Made by a program: the position numbers and the translations under genes. DNA of 64,000 nt from Polytrichum commune (taxonomy: Eukaryota; Streptophyta; Polytrichopsida; Polytrichales; Polytrichaceae), in contig OX485804.1 in the NCBI GenBank assembly GCA_950295325.1, positions 63,270,533-63,334,532 on the forward strand, given 5' to 3'. Of the stretch, positions 1-12,400 are shown piece by piece (position 1 is the stretch's first letter; each line of letters begins with the position of its first letter). The notes under the pieces are model-generated. The model saw nothing but the letters and a program-made list of their open reading frames with translations. It made no database searches and was not told where the DNA came from.

Positions 1-1140
1 TTATGAATATCTATTCATCTGTACCTTCACAATTTTTCTTGAGGGGACTTACTCTTTGGGAATAGACTTACTGTGCCACATTCTAGCTACAATCTTGCAG
101 TCCAGGATCTCAAGATGCGCATGTCACATGCATCTGCTTAAAACCTTTATGTGATGACAGAAAATTGAATTTGGTAGTGCGAGCCACTCAAATTTCAAAT
201 CTCTATAACAATTCTAAATCCATGAATAGTATCTTAGATCACTAAATTGACACACAAGTGCTTTTTATTTACCTTCTCACACTCATGATGGATATGGTCA
301 GAATTGATTTCTTGGTCTGTGAGATTCACTGACTGAAATTGAGGAATGTTGTGTCTTGCAGATGGTAATTTCTAGTGAGGAATTGGGTAAGAAGTGCTCT
401 AAATGCAGTAGAGTGGTGGTCCTTCTTGTTAGGTCAAGTGTTTTAAATCCTATTTGTAGTTTGACACTGTCAAAGTTTCTGTTGCTATGAATCCCCTTGC
501 AGATTTCTCTGAAGCTCCTAGATTTTGGTTGCAAAATCTTGCTTTAGTTTACAAAACCAGGCAGAAGCAGTCTTCCTTTGAAGACTGCTTCAAATGCTCT
601 TGTTGTATCTTAAAGACTATATAGTAGGAGTTTGATATTGCTCACTTACCACCTACATCCTTAAGGTAGACTGATTATGCAGTACCATGGATGCCAAACA
701 TAATTTTGCTCTTGAAATTAATTTTGTGTCAACAATGCCGATAAGGTTATGCCAACCATGAGCTGGAACTCCATTGGCTTCAAATGTGAGATATTCATCC
801 ATTCACATGTATTTTCTGGGTCTCTCATAAGGACATAGATCATTATGAGCAATCAAATTCTGAAGTTTACAGCTTCCTCTGTGAAGTTAGGATCTGGTAG
901 GGATGAATTCAAGAGGCCTCTTTGGAGTTGTTTCGGTTTCAATTGTTCTGTCAATGACAATTCTTGAATTGGCGGTGTGGTTGTATGAAACACCTCTTTG
1001 TAGCAAATACAAATAATGTAAGGCTCTCATTTCACATAATTGTTGGACATGCTAATGTTATTTATTTTGAATGAATATAGCATGTTGCACAATAGTGGCT
1101 AGTAAAATAATGTTTACTGGAAGGCAGCTGTCCAAGAACA
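1..1140. other. Intergenic sequence, nothing recognised
   Basis: No supportable frame, splice pattern or repeat. Confidence 0.4.
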
Positions 1141-2045
1141 TACTCCTTTGGTAAGATGAAGTCATAGAAGTGCAAACTCAATTTCATGATTTTAATAACC
1201 AATTTAGCAAATGGGTTCTACCAATTTCATTGGAATCATGAACCAAGTTCACTATAGGCCAACCAATTTAACTTGAACTTTCAACCAATTTCACTACATG
1301 CTATGAACAATTTCATGATTTGGTATCCATATTCACATCTTCACAACATGAATTTCATTAAATTGTATAACTTTATTTCACAAAGAGCGGTACCTCATGT
1401 ATAAGATTCTCCTTATCACTTCCTACGATTAGCTCTATCAAAATCACGCAACCGGATGTCACATGCCAAAGTTGTATTGCGCTTTGCTCATGTGGTTGAC
1501 AATCTTCCCACAATCAAATCTACAACACCACTACACTCTCAAATCCATGAGATTGTGTACTCCATTTACATTGGGTTTGTGTTGTTTGCTTCGATGTATA
1601 GTACTCAAAGACTAGAGGAGAATTGACATTGCTTGCTTTCGGCTTTGAGGTATTGTAATGAAAGACCAAAGAAAATCGACATCAAAGCTAGAGGCTTCCA
1701 TGTGAACATGGAACAATGAGAAGCCCATGAACAACAAGAAGGCAAAGAATGTGAAATGAGGAGGTGAGTAGTTAAGAAGTTGAGAAAATGAAAACCATAG
1801 AGTGCAAGAAGATTTATGAAATTGGTTGGAAGATTCACGAAGTTGCTAGAGGTAAAGGTCCACTACCATGAAATGGAGGTGTGCCACATGTCAGGTCAGT
1901 TTAGAAGAATTATGAATTAATTTTAAAAAGTTTATGAAATTGGTAGAACACTCTGGTAACACTGGTTGGAAGGTTCATGAACTAGCTTGGAACCTTCTTG
2001 AAATTGAGTTTGCGCTTTTGTGAAAGTCATCTTACCAAAGGATTT
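1141..2045. mobile_element. Inverted-repeat element of about 905 bp
   Basis: CTCCTTTGGTAAGATGA and GCAAACTCAATTTCA near the left end (1141-1195) are inverted at the right end (1999-2045: TGAAATTGAGTTTGCGC, TCATCTTACCAAAGGA). The terminal repeats are about 50 bases long and imperfect. The interior carries several CCAATTTCA/TGAAATTGG motifs in both directions. The class is undetermined. Confidence 0.6.
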
Positions 2046-2504
2046 GAACCGCTCCTTAAAGAATCTACACCACAAACTCTTCTTATATCAAAACTGATAA
2101 AGGTGCCATGCAAAGCACTTGTGAAGTAGTGTTGAAGGTTTTACTCGGTTAGAGGGGCTCTCGACACACATAATAATTTGCAAGAGGATAGAGAGTCCAC
2201 AAAAATTTAGCCCCTCCAAATCCACTTTTAAAGGGTTTGGAGGGTCTATTTTTTCCTTACAACCCCTCCAAAGTGTGGTTAGAAGGGTTTTTGGCACTTG
2301 TGATTCAAAAAAATTAAGCAATGACCAGTTAGATGATTAATGTGGTCATGTCCCCACGTATCTCTAGGAATTCACTCCTATGGAGTGTGTGTTAATACAC
2401 TCTATGTCTAATTAATTTGTTTGAATTCCCATTTGTTAGTCCTTTTAAGTTCCAAGTTGTAAACAACACTTTGTTTAGTCAAATTAGTGAACTACCCACT
2501 CCAA
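2046..2504. other. Intergenic sequence with a short hairpin
   Basis: GCCCCTCCAAATCC and GGGTTTGGAGGGTC at about 2210-2250 form a hairpin. Nothing else was seen. Confidence 0.4.
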
Positions 2505-2600
2505 GGGTAATGGTATAGTGGTACAACCTGAGGATAGGTGTCGCAAGGCCCTAGGTTCAAACCAATGTTGGACTAATATATAGGCGAACATAACATTAAT
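2505..2600 (+). repeat. tRNA-like SINE relic
   Basis: TGGTATAGTGG (A box) and GGTTCAAACC (B box) stand about 50 bases apart in GGGTAATGGTATAGTGGTAC...CCTAGGTTCAAACCAATG. That is the spacing of a tRNA-derived polymerase III promoter. No 3' acceptor stem pairs with the 5' end. Confidence 0.5.
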
Positions 2601-3854
2601 GACCATTAGTGCATGGAGACTTAGGTTCAGACTGAGCTCCTAGCATTTCATAACGCCATTCTCCAATAACTCGTTGAGATATACTGGCTCCACAAAACAT
2701 GGCAGGTCCCTTAGTAATCTTACAAATGTTGTGCACAAGATGAGAAAATCTTTGTATGCCTTAGACATTACTTGGGTCAATACCATCCTTTTGCCCTGTT
2801 AATACGAGAAAATATTTAACTTACACTAATATGTGCAGTAAGGTTGGTTGTGCAAATTATCTTAGTCAAAATCAAATACATAAACTTATAACTCTATTTG
2901 TTCATCCCTATAGCAACCGTAGTCAACACAATCATGCATTTTGATATTGTGGCAATAAATCTTCAAAATAGTGTGGGGCAATCTAGTTGCACCTATCAAT
3001 GTAGGTATGAAGACTCTTGGATGATATCATATAACCCAAACCAAAAAAAAAAAAAAAAACCCTCAAATCCTTATACTCATACCATGTTGGTGTCATAACA
3101 ATTTACATTTTCATTGAACGTACCGAGTGGTACAAAAAAGAAGAAGTAATACCAACCCAACATTCATTTAAACCCACTTGTACATTGGTAAAAGTTTGTG
3201 GTGTCCTTGACCTTAGAACATGTTTGGAGGTTACAGTTGAGACCATTTTCTATACGTGACCAAGGGCCATGAGGAAAATGATTTAGAATGTTTTGTGCTC
3301 ATTCTTATCACATGACCATGACCCAAGAGAAATCCTCATCACTTTTTAAAGGCCTTGGTCACGGGACATAGTTTAAGACAGACTTAGATCACAAAACAAT
3401 GCTCAAAATCACTAGAAAGTAAGATCTTATACAATTAGACTATGTTAAAATAAAAAGTTTTCTTAAACAAACGTTGAAAAAATAGATTTCCTTTTGACAT
3501 GGGCAACTTATTTTCTGATGAGGCAAATCATTTGGGTTCTCTCACCACAAAATCTAGGTGACCACCTAATATTATTCATTTCTAAACATGTAAGATTCCA
3601 TGTCAGTTTCGTGTCATTTTCTCATCCATTTTCTTACATACTCACCCACATTCACTTCTCTTTTTGGCAACCTTGTGTAAACAATACAAAACCACCATTC
3701 ATTTCTAAACCATTGAGAGATTTTAGAAAACAATGATCTTGGTTATTGGATATTGGTCACTAGTCACTAGTGTAAACTTGACCTCATAACAATCAACTTT
3801 TATTTTACTTTTGACAATGAACTTAAAGTTCCATAACATTAGTAACTCGGAGCA
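2601..3854. other. Intergenic sequence, nothing recognised
   Basis: Contains an A-run at 3043-3059. No gene signal. Confidence 0.4.
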
Positions 3855-4080
3855 ATGTCCAGGGAGTTTTTTGGGTATAACCGGTTAAAATCCTAGCGAT
3901 TCCAAGTCCAACTGGTTACATGTTGTGCTCTTTCGGCTGGTATTTACTAATTTGAAGTATATTCCATAAATTCCTTCAAAATGATGAGTAATGTTTTTGA
4001 AGTCTTGAACTTCAAAATGGTTATTTATCAAACTCAACCAGTCCATCTGTAACTAGTGGTCGGTTCTTCTTGTTCATGTC
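3855..4080 (+). repeat. Dispersed CCGGTTA repeat, plus copy
   Basis: Contains TTTTTTGGGTATAACCGGTTA, GATTCCAAGTCCAACTGGTT, TTGAAGTCTTG and CCATCTGTAACTAGTGG. About 225 bases long. Three copies in the window define the family. No inverted ends are obvious. Confidence 0.6.
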
Positions 4081-5136
4081 AGTGATGCATGTGATATTAG
4101 TTGTTCATTACTTGTAGCACAATGGGAACATACATAATAGACTATATAAGTAGTATATAACAAGTTAGATTGAGTTCTTAGTATGGCCAGGGATTTGTGG
4201 CACTCAAGTCAAGTCATTTGGTAATAACAACTGGATGAGTCCAATGGTCTACAAATAGGATATATTCAGAATTTTCAAACTTCTTGACTACGAATGTTAG
4301 TATGCGTAGGATAGCCTACAGACAAGGAAAAAAAATGTCGAAGAATCATCTTTGCTACTCGTGACAGTAGTAAAAATGGTTAATCATATTAATTACATAC
4401 ATTTGAAGTAATTCATGGTTCTTCTAAAATTTAATTCCACGTATAACAATGTCGATATGATTAGGATAGGGTATAGTCAAGGGATGATTCACAAAAAAAC
4501 CATCTTTGCTACTGATGAGAATAGCAAAAATAATTGATTATGTCGAGTGCATTTAAATGAAAGAAATATCATGATTGTGTTTAAATGACAAATTCTAGAG
4601 ACAAAATGTGATTGTCAAGAGAAGAAGAAATCAAATGTAATCTAAAAATAATTTCAAAAATCATATTAACAACGAAGATGAACAAGATGAATTTAATAGA
4701 TAAAGTAAATTAAATCATATTAGAAAAACAAGATGATCAATGCAATCTTAATGATAAACACACTACCAAAATAATTGAAACAAGTCGCTCTTAAAACTAA
4801 GGGAAGTAACAAAATTTTAAGAATGAAGAGAAACAATTAAAAGTAGAGCATGAAGGTCTCATAAGAAATGGAAAACAATGAAGGAGTGGAGGCATGGCGA
4901 TCATTACAAAGTGGAAGAGAAGCAAGGGACAAAACCCTATAACTGGTTGATGTGGCATGTGAAGGGGCAAGGATGAAATGGATCCCACACGGTCGGGAGT
5001 TGACAAAATTACAAAGTCAACAACCTAGTCCTAGCTTAAGATTCAAAAACATTTGCCATGGTCCGTACATGTAATTTTTTTATCCCACATGAGACAGGAG
5101 ACCATCCTATTGCTTAAACTTCTTCACTTCTTCTTA
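4081..5136. other. Intergenic sequence, nothing recognised
   Basis: AT-rich; no gene signal. Confidence 0.4.
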
Positions 5137-6300
5137 CAATATAATAAAATTGACATTAACCATCGGCAAGATGAAAGGTTGAACCTACATGGACTTTCGT
5201 TACATACATTTGTCATCCATCCATGTTGGCTGTCCGAAGCAGCACGTGTGTCTCGCTTTGCACTTGCTATCTACTCTGCTTACAATAGCCGGCCCGCATT
5301 CACATCCCCTCCCCTCACGTTTCTCTTGCTTCTCTCTCGCACCACATCATCCACCTCAAGTGCGCCCGCTGTGGATCGACCGATCTCGTGCTCCGAGGCT
5401 GTGTGTGTGCTTGTTGCAATATTTTCATACGAGTCTCAGCTATCTCCGCGTTCCGGGATTGATTAGTGCTAAGTTAGCTTGCCTTGCTCATCAGTCAGCC
5501 GGCTTCTTCTTCTTCTTCTTCTTCTTTCGATTTGTTGGTGGTGGCTTCCCATCTGTAGGTAGCATAGTCAGTTGATCTCTAGCAAGATGCATTCCAGTTT
5601 CTTCCAACCGCGATTCGCTGACAGACGGCATCAGCGTTGTGGAGGGCCTGCAGCTGCTCAAAGTGGCCAGGTTCAGTCTCTGCAAGTAGCTGTCAGTTCC
5701 AGCAGGGGCTTCGTGTGGGTGGATGAGCTCTCTAAGATTTGGGATCAGGCGTGGAGACGTTTTCTCAGCTTCTGTAGGGTTTGAGTAAGTGAATAGAGCT
5801 GGGACTGGTTAGGAGATTGATTGATTGCCACGGTAGAGTGAGTGGGTGAGTGAGTGTGGTCTGCTTCATCAGCGCCTTATTAGAAGAGACTCAGGAGTGC
5901 CGGAAGGTAATTCCCACCTGAGATGCAACGGGTGTCCGCCATTGTGATCACGACGCGTGGCGAACTTCTCCCAGAGATTCTAAATCATGTTACGCTGAAC
6001 CAGACCGAGAGTAGCCTCCATCAGACTCATCATGGAACAGAGGGGCGGGGCGCGCGAGGTGACCAAGGTCGAGACAGAGATGAATCTGAAGTCTGCGGTG
6101 ATCGCCTTGAAGGTCGCAGCAGCTCCTGAGGAATTGATAAAAAAGAAGAATTTGCGGTCTCTCTGCAAGCTGTTAATTCCAGGAACTATTTCTGAGTGGT
6201 TGCTCATCAGCTTTCTAAGCTTTGGACTCAAACGTGGACTCGATCGATGCTCTCTCAGCTCCTGTAGCATGTCTGATGGTGGTCAACTCGTAATTTGATG
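5137..6300 (+). other. GC/CT-rich promoter- or leader-like segment, partly self-duplicated
   Basis: A TATA-like ACAATATAATAAAA at about 5136 is followed by a CT-rich stretch (CCCCTCCCCTCACGTTTCTC), a TTC run (5503-5526) and GC-richer sequence, like a plant leader. Two diverged copies of one segment occur at about 5670-5780 and 6155-6275: GTCTCTGCAAG, CAGTTCCAG, GAGCTCTCTAAG(A/C)TTTGG and TTCTCAGCTTCTGTAG recur in order. Translated in matching frames they share LSK(I/L)W(D/T)Q(A/T)W(R/T)R, but the second copy has stops. It may be a decayed gene start or a non-coding transcript; I cannot tell. Confidence 0.35.
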
Positions 6301-9057
6301 ATCGAATTCTAGGTGCAGGCATCTGACCACACACTCGATGCAATCCAAATAGCCTAGAGGCCGCTCTAGGAATGTCGTTTCCACTCGAGGTTCAAGTGCA
6401 CCTCAACCAATGTGACGTGTGGGATTCGTTGGAAACGAGAGCCGAACAGAATCGAAGAGACACCTAATTTAGTGCCTCATGCATATTCTCAACGATGTGA
6501 ATTAAGATGGGGTATGCACTTGAGGATTATGAGCGAGAAGAGGGGTTTAATCCTGATGATCATCCCAATTAGGGGAGCAGCAAGCGCTGATCTGTCCCTA
6601 TAAAAACTTAATGCATCGAGTCGTGGGGGGATCATCCTGGATGGTAATTTTGTTGCTATGATACTGGGTATCATCAGCAGCAGATCATCAAACAATAGTC
6701 TTCTTGTGGATGATGGTTTAGGTAGTCGCCATGGATAAACTAATCCGAAAAGGCTAAAGACAGAAGTGAAGACGAGAATTAGCTACTGTTGGAATGCTAC
6801 TGCACTTGCTTGCAGATCAGTATGTGACCTTGTTCACTGCAATTCCCAAGCGGTTTAATACTGTAAGGACATTAGAGGATCGGAAACGATGTCTCTTTCT
6901 TGAGAAATAAAAAGATGCAAAATTTCAGAAACTGGATTTCTGGTGAGATCAAAATCTAGAATATTACTACTTCGTTGCAAGTTTTTTTGTTTTTGAAAGT
7001 AGTATATATGCTTATGGGACAGAAAGAACCGGGGTCCCTATAGGGCAAACTTCCAAGTGGAGGGTATTTCATGAAGTTCAATTGCCGGTGTTGGTGAAAC
7101 TTTGCATGGGATCTCAATACTTTTTCTTCATTTTGATACTGTGGAGTTGGGGGCTTCAACATATGATGTGAAACGAGGTTGGTTTCAAAGTCGGGGAAGT
7201 CAAAAGTCTTATGAGACTAATTGCACATCAAGATGATTTCAAAAGGGATAGAGGCTAAAATCAATTTGATGGTCCAACTGGAACAAAGACTTGAGCATGT
7301 CTAGTACTACATGTGACATATATGCAATAACCCACATCAACGTGTTTTTCCTCTCAAATGAAAGGCAACTTCTAGTTAATGGAATAGAGAGGTACACAAA
7401 TGCTCCCTCAAACTTCAATGGCCCCTTGCAATTGTGCCAACCGCCACTTCTTGTGGATGGGATAAATAGTAAGCACATTACTATGTGGATGGGAGGTCAA
7501 GTCTGCATCAATTAATAGTCTGCATCAATTAATGGTCTTGCCGACTTGGCCAACGCATGAAAAAGGGCCCTTAGTTTCTTGGACACAATCTGGACTTCTG
7601 CATAGAGGAGTAAGCAGGGTTTGTAAAGGTTGAATGGTCGCTAGGTCGTTCAGTTTTAAGATTCTTGCGAGGAAACTAGTAAGTTAACCCCCACATACGT
7701 TACGTAGTAGCGACTGTTGGGACTATCACTTATGTATAGGATAGAAGACAGAGCTCCTCCGGATTCGCCGGCTTGCTTGTTCAGAGGCAAATTCCCTCAT
7801 CAGAGGTTGCAGAGTGAAGTGAGAATGAATGTCTATGCAATACATAAGCTTTTAAGAAGAAAAAAACTTACGTTCATCTCCAGTACTCCATTTGTGCTTG
7901 AGAAGTTTGAAAACCATATCCAGATCAAATCCTCGTGTTGAAATATTATAACATGATAGTTACCTTTCTGGTATGGACACGGGTAGATCACTTAGTGCAT
8001 ATTAAAAATGACGTGTGCCATAATATAGAGAGGATTAAAATCATTTGAAATAAAAATTATAAAGGAATTCCAAATAATGAAGGGGCCATTAAATGTAGAC
8101 AATCCCATTATAAGTAAGTTAGATGGACATAAAATGTGGGCCATTATTTTTTTGTAAAATTAATATAGGGGCTGAAGATAAGGATCCTAGAAGGTATGTT
8201 TAGTATGGTATGTAAATGGGTTTAGGACTCATGGGGATGGATGATAATTGGGATTTCCGTATGTCCAAAAATGGCTTAAAAGGAATATAGAGTACAAAAA
8301 ATTGCAATGACTTGGACAATATAAGTAATGAAAGGGTGCAAACAAATGGGCCATTTTTGAAATTTAAGTAATTATAGGGAGGCTTTAATTCAACCCTTGA
8401 AGGTAAATAGCCCCAAAACAATAAACCCCTAGCCGCACGTGGTGCACAAAAATGCCTTAGAGTGACCTACCTGTGGGTATGGACACATAAATTGCTTCGC
8501 TTTCGGAAGAAATTTGCCATGTGTCTATATTGCATTGGTTGGGAGCCTATAGAGTCAAACATGGGTAACTTCGGCACTCAAAAGTGTAGAACTACATACA
8601 TCTAGATGTCAAAATGTTGGGAAAAGCTAAGAGCAATTCACAGTAACATCTTTATAATTTGGCAAGGTAGAGATTGAAAAATTCAGTCGATTCTACATTC
8701 CAGTACCGCCACGCCAACAAGTTTTTCAAACCCTTTATTGATCCTGGGCAGCAGGCATTTTCGGATAATTCCTGCCTCACTACAATTGTCTAACATCCTT
8801 TAAACTGCATCTAGTCCTTACAAAAGTAGAGATCATCACCTGGGGACTGCAAAACTTTAGGCCGACATCATGTGGCCACACCTCTTGATTATCAAGTATT
8901 TGGGGTCATGTTGGGACCCCTGTTTCTAGCCTACTTTATCAAGTAATGGGTTCAGGAGGGAACCCCCTGCTACTGATCCCTTTCGGCTAATTTTCCATAT
9001 CATTGAGCACAGTAGCCTATGACTCACTTAGTTGACAAATAATAATAATAATTTAAC
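6301..9057. other. Intergenic sequence, nothing recognised
   Basis: A few overlapping short frames only. No terminal repeats, RNA gene or splice pattern that I can support. Confidence 0.4.
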
Positions 9058-9105
9058 TTAGTGCACTGGTAACTCTCTTAAATGTTCGAATACCAGACCT
9101 AATAA
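9058..9105 (+). repeat. tRNA-like SINE relic 3' of the AUX1/LAX gene
   Basis: TTAGTGCACTGGTAAC resembles an A box and TGTTCGAATACC a B box, with AATAATAATAAT-type runs on both sides. The spacing is shorter than usual; a weaker call than the other two. Confidence 0.4.
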
Positions 9106-9495
9106 TAATTTCTGCATGCTTTGTTGACAACCCAATTTCAAGATGGAGGCGCACTCCTTTTGCACTGGCCATGAAATGAGGGCTATGGGCCCAACTGTTA
9201 ATTAATGTGTCTTTCAGTTATTGTTGCAGATGGTTCAAGGCAGGAATGAGTGGGTAGACAGTGTAATGTCCAGGTAGCCTGCAGAGGCAGTGACATAATT
9301 GGTTGGATTGTTTGTCCTTGTGTATATACAAGGCCCAATTACCAGGCAGGGGCTAGGAATATCTCAGGGGATTGTCAGCGATGGCAACATGAGATGAGTT
9401 TTGAGCTAAATTCTGTCTGTACACAACTTAAGGTGAATCTGGCTCGAAACTTCATTGAATTTGATTCACGGTTGGAGACGTCAGATCAGGCATGA

Positions 9496-12400
9496 TTATG
9501 CTTGGTGAGGAGCATTTGCAGGGGCAGGAGCCGCTGCCACTGGGCACTGATAGCACGCAGCAAACACACCAAAGGTCTTAATCTGCTTGATGAAGTTTGT
9601 GACGCTGGCCCATCCTCCCCATCCGATCCCAATCACCACGATCCATATGCACACAAATATGTTCACCAGGTATACGGCTGCCCAGCTTGGTAGGAAGAAA
9701 GGTGGCTTCTCCACAGATGTCTGCAGCAACAAGGGCCTACAATTAACCCAGGAGGCAACATGCCTTTTACAATAAGCAATTTACTTTCGTTTATTATGCT
9801 TTTTTTTCTGTCACAAATCTTACTCTTTCAATGAATTTGGTCTTGTTGCTTTGAACTTAAAAGGATGAAATCAATGATATCTTGTCTGATCGACATAGTT
9901 GACTTCCGTATTTCCTGCAGGCAATGGATTTAAAAAGATGAATAAGAAAACTCATTATGGATGGGTCTTAGGCTATAATAAGAGTTTAATTTTTAATCAT
10001 ATAATAACATGTTTAAAAAATCTTGTTATGATTTATTTTACAATCGATACTCTGTGAATAGCACTTTCATGTTGAATTATGAACCTAGTATAAATTTTCA
10101 GAGCCTTCTTTTGCCAATAACCCATGCTTATTATATAAGTGTTGCTTCCCCAGAATATTTCAGTGAAATTATGCAGCATTACAAGAGGGAGAATCTGATA
10201 GGACTTTTGGAATGCTTATTCTACACATTTATTTTACTTTGGACATGCTTTAAATTTTCCTTAAATATTTACGAAAGTATTCCAGATTATTGTGCAGTCT
10301 GAAAAAACTGTAGGCTACGAAAAACATACGAACGATGTCGGCTCCTAATGGCCTCATATGTTATTGATTTGTGTCAAAAGAAAAGAGAAGAGAAATATGA
10401 GCAACACACCACTCGAGTTGATGCAGCGCGGAAGTAGACCATGTGAGCCACGCATGGAATAATGTAGACTGTGAATGTGACGAGTAGGGCGCCCACTGCC
10501 GAGTTTATTGCTCCAAAAAAAGGGAAGGCTATTGCAAGAAACCAAATGGGTACCATGACAGGCACCCTGCATATGGCCCTCCAGAGGAAGCGCTTCGTGT
10601 GGTGAATACCGAGCAGCTTCTCCCATATAAAATACAGGGGCGTCACCGCAAACCCCACAGTGATAAACTGCATCCATATCGCCCAAAAAAGTACTCACTT
10701 TCAGAGCGTTCGTACCTGGAATTTCAAGTCACAAATTCCAAAATGAAATTATAATTGAAGAGTTGTAGTACCTGATGGATGAGCATAAGAAGAACTGCAA
10801 CATCTCGAGCAACAGTCTTTGGTAACAAGGAGAGCGAGTTGGAGTGTTTGAGTAATGTGTCTCCAAACGCCCAGTAGACCGCAAGTGCGGAGGGAATGGT
10901 CAATGTAAACACGTAGAGAGTTGCATATACAAACACATACTTGAATTTCATAGGTTTATCCATTGCGTGCATTATTTCCCTGCACCTCAATGTAAACAAG
11001 ATACTATGTCAATTAATCGATATTAATTCCAAGCAGGTCAAGCGAATGGATTATTTAGTTGTGCCAAAAGGGTAGCTTATAGCATTCTTCTGAAAAACAT
11101 TACCTGTTGATTCAAAGCAGTCATCGTAAGAAAACTTACACAGTGACAGCGTGACTTCCAAACGTGTACAGAATGTTGGTGGCTCCCGTGAAATACAAAA
11201 CTTTTGAAACTGGGCCATTATGTGATACTCCAGGTGTCTGCAAGAAGGTCCAAGGCAAGTCCAGGTCATGGGTATGGCTAGAGCAAGACATAGCAGATGA
11301 TCAATATAACATTTAAGGTGGACGGGCCTACAATTGGTTGCTTATCTTGATTGGAAACCTATATTTGAGTGGTATGTGGTTAGGTGTGGTTAGGTGTGGT
11401 TAGGTGTGGTTCTAACCAAAAAGACGTGTTAGAAAGAGACTAGACTACATGCTCAATAATGAACATGATTGGGAAATCTATATCATCACTTAATGAGCAC
11501 AAGAATCTTCACTTTGATAGTGAATAAGATATTCACATGAGCTTCAAAAATCATGAGGAAAGTGGTTACAACATTGATTTTGATTTGCTAACCATCTCGT
11601 ATGAATAGCAAGTTTCAAATCCTAGGACAAATGGGCTAGTCAGAAGATGTAACCATTTAAGACCCATCTACCTTGTGGGACAATAGAGTTAAGCACGAAG
11701 TCATCAAAAGTGGGGACTCACTCCCACTTCTCAATTTTTAAATGATCTCCCATATTATGCAATTCCAACACCCATGACAGTGACCAAAAAAAAAAGAGGT
11801 CTTCATACGTCACAATCCGCATCATGACGGGGTATTGATGTTGAGTTCTTGTCACTAAAGATCTATAATAGGGATGGATTTGAAGATCCTCCACTGACAA
11901 AATTCTAGGGCCAATACTCTCCTATGGTTATTGTGCCATTTTGCTTCTATTTGGAGGCAAAAAAATCTCTGATGAGATACTTTCAAATGTTATTCTGTTG
12001 AGATTATTTGTGTTTTGGGGACGAGATAGCAGAAAGTGCCAAGATAAGATGTGTGCATATAGATGGCAAAGAATGTGGCAAAATTCATAGTTATGGGATG
12101 ATAAAGTATGTCGATGCAATTTCAAGAAACCCTTCGGACATGACTTTCCCATTACAAGTCTTCAAAATGATGATTTCCTTCAAAACTGGGACTCGATTTC
12201 CACTCACATTAGGGACAACTCTTATAATTGTCCAATATCTTGGATACTTTAAGCTTTAAAGTTTCAAGAAATGGAAAGGAATATCACGGCTTGGATGGAG
12301 GAGGTGTGGTACCTGGCCATAAAAAAGGGATGCGATTGTCATGTACCAAGCAGTATAAGTGATCATTAGGAGCCCGAAGGATGACCACAGTCGATAGTTC

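Noticed and set aside
2505-2580. A functional tRNA gene
   Set aside because: A and B boxes are present, but I could not pair an acceptor stem or place an anticodon arm.
5053-5575. Plus-strand frames of 128 and 137 codons
   Set aside because: Two overlapping frames over the same CT/TTC-rich leader-like DNA; composition-driven, with no recognisable domain.
10374-10698. A different start or extra exon at 10698-10354 for a separate gene
   Set aside because: This is AUX1/LAX exon 7 (10667-10410) plus flanking intron; the second frame over it is a shadow.
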